In this document: positions 53,855-62,080 of the stretch, in pieces
How positions within the stretch are numbered: position 1 is the first letter of the stretch
Layout of the letters: each line of letters starts with the position of its first letter
From: Solobacterium sp.
Lineage (GTDB): Bacteria > Bacillota_I > Bacilli_A > Erysipelotrichales > Erysipelotrichaceae
Length of the DNA: 62,717 nucleotides
NCBI GenBank assembly: GCA_017539385.1
Contig: JAFYHC010000019.1
Span: 1-62,717, forward strand
Direction of reading: 5' to 3'
Notes under the pieces: generated by a model
What the model saw: only the letters and a program-made list of their open reading frames with translations
Database searches by the model: none
What the model was told of the DNA's origin: nothing
Program-made: the position numbers and the translations under genes

Positions 53855-55581
53855 TTCAGTCTCCTCAAACAGCGCAGATTCATCTTGCGCATCTTTCTTT
53901 CATCCACCTTGATGATCTTGCGGTCGGCTGTAAATATGCCGTTGCATTCATCTTCTACATCACTGACCTGCGTATAGATGCATCCAGCCAGTCCTTTGCG
54001 GATATTTCCAAGTATATCCCGTTCATATAAATTGTGAACGGCTTCATCCAATGCCAGCTTATCGGTGAATTTCTTATATCCGTACAGTTTTTCTGCTTCA
54101 CTGTGTCCGTATTCCAGATAGGCATACCCGCCGAATTCACTCAGCAGGTGAATGCGTCCGTCATCTTTCGGCACCCGGTATGGCAGGAAATATACATGCC
54201 GGCTGTCGAAGTCACCCGCACCCTGATCATGCCATCCGCTTGCGCTGTCCACTAAGCGCGTGCGGTCGTATTCCCGGATATGTTCCGTGACTTTCTCACT
54301 GTCAAACTGTCCCCATCCTTCATTGAACGGGACCCATGCAAATACCGATACCGTGTTATACAGCATATCCAGCATATCGTCCAGTTCTTTGTAATACATT
54401 TCCCGGGATACATCCGTTACTCTTCCAAATGCCTTGTTCTGCACCGTATCTTTCTTACGGCGCATGCCAAGATTCGGCCATACAGCCGTCTGTTTGAAAT
54501 CATACGGTCCGCCGCCGTTGGGCATATCCTGCATGACCAGAATCCCCAGACGGTCGCAATGGTAGTACCATCTGCGGCATTCCACTTTGACATGCTTTCT
54601 CAGCATATTGAAGCCCAGTTCTTTTATCTTTTTCAGTTCATAGATCATGGCATGATCATCCGGATAGGTCATCAGTCCGTCCGGTGTATATCCCTGATCC
54701 AGTAATCCGTTCAGAAAGAGCGGTTTATCATTCAGACAGAAGCGGATCTTGCCATAGGAATCATATCCGCGGGAGAATTTGCGCATGCCGAAATAACTGC
54801 GCACCAGGTCATCTTCCGTTTTGACATAGACGTCATACAGGAACGGATCATCCGGTGTCCAGGGATGGATATGCTCGATCGGAATGGTATAGTGGTGGTC
54901 ATCGGTCAGTCCCTGATGAACCAGTTCCTGTCCTGCCATCACCGTGATCAGTGCCTGGGAAAAGTCTCCGGCCAGGTCAATGAATACCTGTCTGCCGTCA
55001 TAGTCCGGTGTAATCTTGATATCATGAACGGCATGTTCGGGAATATCTTCCAGCCATACGGTCTGCCAGATGCCGGAAGAGGGTGTATACCACATGCCGC
55101 CGTGCTCGATCTTCTGCTTTCCATACGCATATACACCGGTATCGCGGAAATCACGGACACGCACGACCAGTGCATTCTGGTATTTGATCATGCTGGAGAT
55201 ATCCAGAGAAAATGGGGAATAGCCGCCCTCGTGGCGTCCTGCTTCGATCCCGTTGACCCATACCGTGCATTCCTGGTCCACGCCTTCAAAATTCAGCCAT
55301 GTACGCAGATAGCTTGGCTTATAGGAAAACTGTTTCCGATACCACAATGCCTGGTCCGGACGCAGGTTTTCTTCCGCCTGAGACAATTTAGATCCCAACG
55401 CAAAAGGAACGATGATCTTCTTCCACCCATCGCCCTTCGGAGACGCTTTTTCCTCCGTGATCTGGTATTCCCAGACACCGTTCAGATTCATGAAACTATT
55501 GCGCTGCAATTGCATCCGCGGGTATTCCTGAAGCGGGGCCTGCTGGTTCAGTCCCTCTCCCCATTCTGTAAATACTGCCAT
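53851..55581 (-). CDS. GH2 glycoside hydrolase (beta-galactosidase/glucuronidase type)
   Basis: The 576-aa protein has a sugar-binding jelly-roll (about 30-165, with LNGVWEYQ and GGYSPFSLDIS), an Ig-like domain and a TIM barrel with acid/base Glu in WVPFNEGWGQFD and nucleophile Glu in LLSEFGGYAY. It is shorter than LacZ and lacks a signal peptide, so it acts in the cytoplasm on oligosaccharides. The exact substrate is not clear. Its presence inside a housekeeping operon is odd. Confidence 0.9.
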   Translation of the reverse strand: MAVFTEWGEGLNQQAPLQEYPRMQLQRNSFMNLNGVWEYQITEEKASPKGDGWKKIIVPFALGSKLSQAEENLRPDQALWYRKQFSYKPSYLRTWLNFEGVDQECTVWVNGIEAGRHEGGYSPFSLDISSMIKYQNALVVRVRDFRDTGVYAYGKQKIEHGGMWYTPSSGIWQTVWLEDIPEHAVHDIKITPDYDGRQVFIDLAGDFSQALITVMAGQELVHQGLTDDHHYTIPIEHIHPWTPDDPFLYDVYVKTEDDLVRSYFGMRKFSRGYDSYGKIRFCLNDKPLFLNGLLDQGYTPDGLMTYPDDHAMIYELKKIKELGFNMLRKHVKVECRRWYYHCDRLGILVMQDMPNGGGPYDFKQTAVWPNLGMRRKKDTVQNKAFGRVTDVSREMYYKELDDMLDMLYNTVSVFAWVPFNEGWGQFDSEKVTEHIREYDRTRLVDSASGWHDQGAGDFDSRHVYFLPYRVPKDDGRIHLLSEFGGYAYLEYGHSEAEKLYGYKKFTDKLALDEAVHNLYERDILGNIRKGLAGCIYTQVSDVEDECNGIFTADRKIIKVDERKMRKMNLRCLRRLK

Positions 55582-55583
55582 AA

Positions 55584-55940
55584 CTACCCCTTTTTCTTCA
55601 TCATCTGCTGTATGAGCATCACTGCCAGTGCAAATCCATGCGAAACAGCGACCGGCACCGACAGCGACGAAAATGCTGTACTATTACGGGACACAGTATA
55701 TGCATACAGGATCCCGATCCCCATCGATACACCACCGGCGATCATGCGCACGGTAAAAATACTGTCCGTCCACCGTTCTGTAAACTGCAGGCACTGCAGC
55801 AGTGCTGTCATCAGGATGCACAGGCATGCCATCGTGAACGACACAAGCGGGATCTCCCGCATGTTGAGAAGAAGTACGACCGGGATCGAGAAGATCACTC
55901 CGGCCGCAATTCCTGTCAATATTGTCTGGAAGGACCGCAT
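55584..55940 (-). CDS. Small four-helix membrane protein, unknown
   Basis: The 118-aa protein has four predicted membrane helices and a basic end (QQMMKKKG). No family is evident. It sits 1 nt after the TPR/MORN-like gene and 2 nt before GH2, so it is surely translated with them. Confidence 0.75.
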   Translation of the reverse strand: MRSFQTILTGIAAGVIFSIPVVLLLNMREIPLVSFTMACLCILMTALLQCLQFTERWTDSIFTVRMIAGGVSMGIGILYAYTVSRNSTAFSSLSVPVAVSHGFALAVMLIQQMMKKKG

Positions 55941-55941
55941 A

Positions 55942-57096
55942 CTATTCGCCGAACCCCGCGATCCCTATCTTCTTGCCGACCATGTCATCACTGATGCCCA
56001 GCGTCGTCCCGTCGCTTCCCTCAGCGATCACATTGTCCCGCTTCGTGACGGCACTGCTTCGCAATACAGCAGGCACACCATTGTCATAGACCGGTTCATA
56101 TACGACCGACGGCTTGCTTTCATTCCATGTACGCACCGTCCCGTTCCACAGTCCGTTGACGACGCTTCCTTCGCGGAAGAGTGCAAAGTGATTCAGTCCC
56201 ATCGTATAGGAACAGTACTCGGTCTGTGCACCCTGCGGAATATCGTTTTCCCACTGTCCGTCTGCGTAGTATTTCTGATACGTTACGCCGGATGTATTGG
56301 AATACAGATTCACGCCCAGCAGGATACCATGTCCCTGCCGCACATCTCCGTCATAATCACCATAATAGAACACTGCACCGCCGGCACCGCTTGGATACAG
56401 GCCTGCCTTCAGGCCGCTTGTCTCTACAATGATCGGCTGCGGATCTTCGGCATAATGCATGCGTACGATCAGATTGCGGTAATCCTGTGTATTCAATGCG
56501 CTCAATGCGCCTTCATAATCCCGCTGCACAAGGAATTTCTGAGCATCTTCTGCGATCAATTGCAGACGGGAGCGGATCTCTGCGTCATCCCGGGAACCGG
56601 TGATCTCTTCCAGCATTGCGGAGCACCTGCGTCCCGACACATGCTTCACGCCATCTTCCAGCACCAGCACCGCACTTTCATACGCACCCTGGCGCATATT
56701 GAAATCGGCCCATGTGCAGTACATTTCATCTTCCGCATCGATCACGATATCAGGATCTTTGAGAAACTGTCTTCCCTCATCCAGCATCGCCAATGCATCT
56801 TCGTAATATGCCCTGTATACAGCGTATGCACTGCAGCGTACCAGTGCATTGGATATTTCCGTATCATTCCCATTCACTTCATATGACTTCTTTAACAGGT
56901 CCACACTTTCCTCATACCGGCCCTGTGCAGCAGCCCGCTGTGCTTCCGTTATGCGGTTTCTGGCAACGATATGCGTCTGATTGAGTGACAGCCAGAACCA
57001 TGCCAGAAATCCGGCAATGGCGAATACGGCAATGACACCGAGAAAGGTCATGAAACTGAATGGTCTGCGTATTTTGCGTACTTTCTTCTTTGCCAT
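55942..57096 (-). CDS. Membrane-anchored TPR / MORN-like protein
   Basis: The 384-aa protein has a basic N-terminus (AKKKVRKIRRP), one membrane helix (about 15-38) and an extracellular region. The first half shows three to four TPR-like helix pairs (AQGRYEESVDLLKKSYEVN ... RAYYEDALAMLDEGR ... RQGAYESAVLVLEDG). The second half has Gly/Tyr-rich MORN-like strands (YYGDYDGDVRQGHGILLG, YYADGQWENDIPQG, VVNGLWNGTVRTW). The likely role is a scaffold at the outer face of the membrane. It is first in the minus-strand operon and divergent, by 80 bp, from the LRR receptor operon. Confidence 0.75.
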   Translation of the reverse strand: MAKKKVRKIRRPFSFMTFLGVIAVFAIAGFLAWFWLSLNQTHIVARNRITEAQRAAAQGRYEESVDLLKKSYEVNGNDTEISNALVRCSAYAVYRAYYEDALAMLDEGRQFLKDPDIVIDAEDEMYCTWADFNMRQGAYESAVLVLEDGVKHVSGRRCSAMLEEITGSRDDAEIRSRLQLIAEDAQKFLVQRDYEGALSALNTQDYRNLIVRMHYAEDPQPIIVETSGLKAGLYPSGAGGAVFYYGDYDGDVRQGHGILLGVNLYSNTSGVTYQKYYADGQWENDIPQGAQTEYCSYTMGLNHFALFREGSVVNGLWNGTVRTWNESKPSVVYEPVYDNGVPAVLRSSAVTKRDNVIAEGSDGTTLGISDDMVGKKIGIAGFGE

Positions 57097-57176
57097 TTTA
57101 GTAATCCCCTCTTTCTCCCGTATTATAACAATGGAAACGGTCCCATGATATAATTTTACTGCAGAACGGAGTTTTT

Positions 57177-59900
57177 ATGGGATATTTGAAACAGGCTGAA
57201 AACCGATGCTTTTTCTGTATGCGTTCACTGAATGACAATGGACAGTGCACATGCAGTTACTCGCACGAATATACCGTTCATATCGATACCCTGCATTCCC
57301 TCCGGCTTCATCAGGAACGGTGGCTCGAAGGCATGGTATGGGAAGAAACGAAGGACGGTGTTTTGCATATTGCCTGCGATCTGCAGAATGATGCACGTGT
57401 TCTGCTTCTGCAGTGCAATAACAAGGCACCGGAAGAAGCTTTGGAACAGTTTGAAGAAAACGGACAGACATGGGCTGTACTGCCCTTGTCCATGCGTACG
57501 CTTTCTGCCCGTGTGCAGAAGGAAGGACCGCTGTCAATCAAGGAAGCCAATCGCATCCTGCAGAATATCGTTTCGGAATGTGATGCGAAACACATAGAAG
57601 CACAATTCCCGCTGCTCAGTCCGGATACGCTCTTTGCCGGTCCGGACGGGATCCTGGAGTATGATCCATCCGGTTATGAACTGCCTTTATCCGGCTATAC
57701 AGCACCGGAATATTACCGGGGAAATGCACTGAGCGGTGCCAGTGACTGCTATGCGGCCGCCGCAGTGCTGTATTATGCCGTAACCGGCATTACACCGCCG
57801 GACGCCTATGAACGTCTGGTGCAGGATGCACTGATCCCGCCGCATGAGCTTGGTGCTTCGCTTTCCGAAACAGAAGAACACACGCTTCAGGAAGCACTTT
57901 CCCTTTCCCCTGAATCCCGTTATTCCTTTGTGCAGACATCTGTGTCAGATGCAGAAACCACCGGCAGAGGAAAACCATCTGCTGTCCATCTGACAAGACG
58001 CCATATCCTCTCCCTGTCCCTCCTGCTTGTCGTCGCCCTCTCCCTGGGTCTTTATCTCATTACAGCAGGACACAATGACAATCCCTGGCGGGAAGAAGAA
58101 AGCGGTGCCTCTATCATTGAAAACGAAGACATCACTGCCGACATGATCCGCCGGATCATACAGGATGAACAGACTGTCTCTCTGGAATTGTCACAATGTT
58201 CGCTCAGCGATGCCATTCTGGAAGACATTGCCAAGTGCTCTCATATCAATATTCTGAGGCTGGACAGCTGCACCGGGTATCATTCACTGGATATGTTTGC
58301 GGATTCTTCCCTCAGCGATCTGACATTGATCCAAAGTGAAGACATCGACGGCAATACGCTGCTGTCCGTGGATCTTCCCTCTGTGACAACACTGGAACTG
58401 ATCACTTCCCCGTATTGTTTCTTTCAGGATCCTGATCTGTTCCTGATGCACTTCCCATCCGTTTCTACCGTCCGGATCGCCGGCTTTGAGCATCTTTCCG
58501 ATCTTTCCTTCGCAGAGCATATGCCGCAATTGACCGCACTGGATCTTGTTTCAGCAGAAGGCAGCCGGATGCTGGAAGGTATCTCTTCCGCACCGCTCGC
58601 CGCATGTACAGAATTATCTATTCTCCATGCGGATCATACCGGTCTCTATGATCTTTCCGGACTGGAGGATCTTGCATCATTGAATATTCTTTCCCTGAAA
58701 GAGAACGGAATTCGCAATCTTTCCCCGCTGAAAGACCACACTGCTCTGGCCTATCTGGATCTTTCCGATAATCCCATCGATGACATCTCACCGCTGGCTG
58801 GAAATACGTCTCTTGCAACACTGGTGCTGAACGGTACGCATATCACCGACCTGTCCGCACTTTCCAATATGCAGGAGCTTGCTGTTCTTTCCGCCGCTGA
58901 TACATGGATCCATTCTGCTGAGGCACTGCGCAGTATTCCTGCCCTGACTGCTCTGGATCTGTCACGCACCTATATTACCGATATTTCCTTTCTGGAAGGA
59001 CATACGGAACTGACCTCTCTGGCAATCCATGAGACCGGTGTATCCGATCTCTCTCCGCTTTCCGCCATGGCTAAGCTGGTCTATCTGGATGCCGGACGCT
59101 GTGCGCTCATGTCGGCACATGGGCTTGAAAACTGCACCAATCTCTATTCACTGGATCTTTCCCGGAATATGCTGAGTGATCTCGCACCGCTGGAAGAGCG
59201 CACCTATCCCGAGCTGCGCAGTCTGCGCATCGGTTTTAACGGGATTTCGGATATTCATGCTCTGGCCAATATGCCAAAGCTGCAGGACGTCGCCATCGAA
59301 GCAAACCGCATCTATGATCTGCGTCCATTGGAACAGGCAAAAGACCTGCGCATCTTGATTGCCTATCAGAACAGTTTCACGGATATTTCCTTCCTGCCGC
59401 TGCAGAATGTGCAGTATCTGGATCTTGGCTATACCGGTATCACAGATATACATGTCCTGTCCGCCATGGAAAAAGAAAATACTGTCATCCTGCTGGATCA
59501 CTGCCGGATACAGGATCTCACCCTGCCCCCTCATGCGCCAAAGCGTCTCGATCTCTATGGCAATGCGATCCATGATCTTTCCGCACTGGCATCCTGTACC
59601 AGAACAGAAGGCACATCGCCTTCTCTTGGCTTTACATGGCATTCAGGCATCGATTATGCACCGGTATTGCGATCCCCCTGGGAATCCAATATTACAATTG
59701 CAGAAATGACAGATGCCGATAAGGCTGATATCCTTCATAAGATCGTTGAAGCAAAAGGGCAGGATGCCGTAGAACCGGCATGGGTCAGCGGGGAAGAAGC
59801 TGACCGTCTCGTCAATGAATTCCGCAGTCAGTCGGAAGACAGCTTCCCGCTGGAAGAAGACACGATCGTGATCGGGGAGGTGAACAATGCATCCTTCTGA
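57177..59900 (+). CDS. Zinc-ribbon / pseudokinase / TM / LRR receptor-like protein
   Basis: The 907-aa protein starts with a short zinc-ribbon-like motif (C11xxC14, C24xC26). Residues about 50-255 resemble the C-lobe of a protein kinase: LLSPDTLFAGPDG at the catalytic-loop position, YTAPEYYRG like the APE motif, and GASDCYAAAAVLYYAVTG like subdomain IX. There is no glycine loop, no catalytic HRD Asp and no DFG, so it should be inactive. One membrane helix follows (276-297), then an LRR array of about 500 residues (LDLSxNxIxDISPL type), presumably outside. The next gene overlaps by 14 nt. The form is that of a receptor whose cytosolic pseudokinase speaks to the FHA-like/ABC partner. Confidence 0.78.
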   Translation: MGYLKQAENRCFFCMRSLNDNGQCTCSYSHEYTVHIDTLHSLRLHQERWLEGMVWEETKDGVLHIACDLQNDARVLLLQCNNKAPEEALEQFEENGQTWAVLPLSMRTLSARVQKEGPLSIKEANRILQNIVSECDAKHIEAQFPLLSPDTLFAGPDGILEYDPSGYELPLSGYTAPEYYRGNALSGASDCYAAAAVLYYAVTGITPPDAYERLVQDALIPPHELGASLSETEEHTLQEALSLSPESRYSFVQTSVSDAETTGRGKPSAVHLTRRHILSLSLLLVVALSLGLYLITAGHNDNPWREEESGASIIENEDITADMIRRIIQDEQTVSLELSQCSLSDAILEDIAKCSHINILRLDSCTGYHSLDMFADSSLSDLTLIQSEDIDGNTLLSVDLPSVTTLELITSPYCFFQDPDLFLMHFPSVSTVRIAGFEHLSDLSFAEHMPQLTALDLVSAEGSRMLEGISSAPLAACTELSILHADHTGLYDLSGLEDLASLNILSLKENGIRNLSPLKDHTALAYLDLSDNPIDDISPLAGNTSLATLVLNGTHITDLSALSNMQELAVLSAADTWIHSAEALRSIPALTALDLSRTYITDISFLEGHTELTSLAIHETGVSDLSPLSAMAKLVYLDAGRCALMSAHGLENCTNLYSLDLSRNMLSDLAPLEERTYPELRSLRIGFNGISDIHALANMPKLQDVAIEANRIYDLRPLEQAKDLRILIAYQNSFTDISFLPLQNVQYLDLGYTGITDIHVLSAMEKENTVILLDHCRIQDLTLPPHAPKRLDLYGNAIHDLSALASCTRTEGTSPSLGFTWHSGIDYAPVLRSPWESNITIAEMTDADKADILHKIVEAKGQDAVEPAWVSGEEADRLVNEFRSQSEDSFPLEEDTIVIGEVNNASF

Positions 59901-61224
59901 AACTATTGTATTGATGCTGTTTTCTGCACGTGCGCATCTTTTTGACATTGTCCTGAACCGTCCGAAAGAGATCGGCCGTGCCTGCTTTGACAACGATGCG
60001 GACATTGCCGTTCCTTCCCTTTCCTTCTCCCACCGCCAGGGACGCTTTACCCCGCAGGGCAATACCGTCCTCTATGAGGACTACGAAAGCAAGTCTTCCA
60101 TTTCCCTGCATAACGGCAGTCTGTTCCGTCTGCCTGCCTCTGCGCCAAAAGAGAAGCAATTGCGTATACTTGTAAGCATTGGTTCATCTTCATATACATG
60201 GTCATCGACAGCGCTGATCGGGAAAGAAGAGATCGATATCGCTGATACCTCGCTTGTATTAGAGCGCAGTGATCCGGACTGGAAGCTGCGGTCCGCTTCC
60301 GGAAACAGCATCTCGCTTCCCTGCGCATCCCCGCTGCTTGTCCGCCATACGATTCTGTACCGCAGTGAGGAAATGCTCTGGATGGGCGTTCCTGCTGCTG
60401 TGACCAATGGCATTGATCTCCTGCAGATCGATATCGATAAATGCACTGTTTCCACTGCCCAGGGACCGCGTGTCCTGCTGGAAGATATTCATACATCTGT
60501 CAAAGACGGCTCCATGGTATTGATCATCGGCGCCTCCGGAGCCGGCAAGACTACGTTCATGCATGCAGTCATGGGCTATGAACCGGCCGAAGGTCAGATT
60601 CTCTTTCATGAGAAAGATCTGTACAAAGAGCGCGATGCCCTGCGTCAGGAAATCGGCTATGTTCCCCAGAAAGACCTGCTGCGTGATGCCATGACCGTGC
60701 GCGAAACGCTCAATCTTGCTATTCAGCGCAAGGCACCGCAATGTGACGCTGCGGTACGCACCCGCCAATTGCTGGAATTGTTTGGTCTGGAAAAAGAGGA
60801 AGAGACGCTGGTACGGTCTCTCAGCGGCGGCCAGCGCAAACGTGTCAGCTGTGCTGTGGAATTTGCATCCCGTCCATCCCTGCTCTTCCTGGATGAACCG
60901 GATACAGGTCTGGACGCTGTCATGAGCGCGGGACTGATGAAGCATCTGCGTCATATCGCCGATCTTGGCACGACCGTCTTTGTCATCACTCATACCCCGG
61001 ACCGCTGCCGGGATCTCTTCGATCAGGTGCTTGTCTTCGCTTACAGCGATCAATACAATACCGGACGGCTTGCCTACAGCGGTACGATACCGGATGCCCT
61101 GCGTTTCTTCTCTGTTTCTTCCCTGGATGCCATTGTGACAACTGTCAGCCGCAAAGAAGATGGCGGAATGGGAGAAGCCGACCGGTATATTCAGGAATTT
61201 GCGGCAGAAAGGGATGCCTCATGA
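59887..61224 (+). CDS. FHA-like domain fused to an ABC ATPase (ABCG-like)
   Basis: The 445-aa protein has an N-terminal half (1-190) with FHA-like features: KEIGRACFDNDADI followed by SLSFSHRQGRF, echoing the GR...SR.H phosphothreonine-binding pattern; a second half-copy may follow at 105-170. The ATPase domain has Walker A GASGAGKT (215-222), signature LSGGQRKR (312-319), Walker B LLFLDEPDTGLD and an H-loop FVITHTPDR. Unlike full ABCG proteins, the membrane part is a separate gene. FHA domains bind phospho-Thr made by Hanks-type kinases, and a degenerate one is encoded just upstream. Confidence 0.85.
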   Translation: MHPSETIVLMLFSARAHLFDIVLNRPKEIGRACFDNDADIAVPSLSFSHRQGRFTPQGNTVLYEDYESKSSISLHNGSLFRLPASAPKEKQLRILVSIGSSSYTWSSTALIGKEEIDIADTSLVLERSDPDWKLRSASGNSISLPCASPLLVRHTILYRSEEMLWMGVPAAVTNGIDLLQIDIDKCTVSTAQGPRVLLEDIHTSVKDGSMVLIIGASGAGKTTFMHAVMGYEPAEGQILFHEKDLYKERDALRQEIGYVPQKDLLRDAMTVRETLNLAIQRKAPQCDAAVRTRQLLELFGLEKEEETLVRSLSGGQRKRVSCAVEFASRPSLLFLDEPDTGLDAVMSAGLMKHLRHIADLGTTVFVITHTPDRCRDLFDQVLVFAYSDQYNTGRLAYSGTIPDALRFFSVSSLDAIVTTVSRKEDGGMGEADRYIQEFAAERDAS

Positions 61225-62015
61225 AACAGCGTCTTCACCAGTTAAAACTCAGCCTGCTTCAATGTCATACCGTCTTTCTGCGGGAGAAAGGCTGGAAGTC
61301 CTTCTTGTCTGCCCTGATCATGACGGTTCTGATCACCATGGTCACAACAGAAGACCTCTATGTACGCTCACAGGCGACCGAAACCGGCATGTTTACCCTT
61401 GCCTGCGCCTGCATATGGTCGGGTCTCTTCCAGTCTTTGCGTACGATCTGCCGGGAACGCGCGATCGTAAAGCGGGAACACGCGACCGGCCTGCATATTT
61501 CTTCGTATGTATTGGGCAGATGGCTGTATGAAGCCTGCATCTGCGTTGTACTTGCTCTGATCATCAATACGGTCATGTGGATCGCCAACCAGACACGCTA
61601 TACCCAAAGTGCCATACTGTTTACACCCTATATCGAATATGGGATCACCTGCTTCTTCATCCTGTTCGCTTCGGATTCCCTTGGCATTGCCATTTCCGCA
61701 TCCGTGCGCAATGAAAACAGTGCACTCACTGTGATGCCATTCGCTTTGATCCTGCAACTGATCCTGGGCGGTCTGATCTTTCCGCTCAAAGGCATTCCAA
61801 AAATACTCTCTGCGCTGACTGTCAGCCGCTGGGGACTGAATGCATTATGCATCACTGCCCGCGTCAATGCACTGGATGGCTACGTGCTCAAAGATGCCTA
61901 TGCAATGACCGCATCCAACCTCACGCACATGTGGCTGATCCTGTTCGGCTTTGCAGTATTGTACGCAGCCATCGCAGTCCTGGTGCTGGAGTTCATCGAT
62001 TCCGATCCCCGCTGA
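61221..62015 (+). CDS. ABC-2 type transporter permease
   Basis: The 264-aa protein has six membrane helices and the ABC-2 family order: a first cytosolic coupling region with SLRTICRERAIVKREHATGLHISSYVL (the RE-x2-GL coupling-helix pattern of ABCG-type permeases), then paired helices and a LGGLIFPLKGIP turn. It overlaps the ATPase gene by 4 nt and pairs with it. Direction and substrate of transport are unknown. Confidence 0.88.
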   Translation: MKQRLHQLKLSLLQCHTVFLREKGWKSFLSALIMTVLITMVTTEDLYVRSQATETGMFTLACACIWSGLFQSLRTICRERAIVKREHATGLHISSYVLGRWLYEACICVVLALIINTVMWIANQTRYTQSAILFTPYIEYGITCFFILFASDSLGIAISASVRNENSALTVMPFALILQLILGGLIFPLKGIPKILSALTVSRWGLNALCITARVNALDGYVLKDAYAMTASNLTHMWLILFGFAVLYAAIAVLVLEFIDSDPR

Positions 62016-62043
62016 TCTGTCCTTCATGACAGATCTTTTTCTT
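62014..62043 (+). terminator. Terminator of the LRR-FHA-ABC operon
   Basis: An 8-bp stem GATCTGTC/GACAGATC with a 6-nt loop is followed by T5. Confidence 0.85.
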
Positions 62044-62049
62044 TGCCAA

Positions 62050-62074
62050 TTGAAAAAGGGTCATCACGACCCTT
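62050..62074 (-). terminator. Terminator of the CHAP/DUF4214 gene
   Basis: On the minus strand a 7-bp stem AAGGGTC/GACCCTT is followed by TTTTTC. Confidence 0.75.
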
Positions 62075-62080
62075 GATTTC

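Noticed and set aside
54865..56886. 673-aa open frame on the plus strand
   Set aside because: It lies antisense to the GH2, small membrane and TPR/MORN-like genes, all of which have clear domain motifs. Its translation is low-complexity and rich in Cys, His and Arg, as shadow frames of such genes are.
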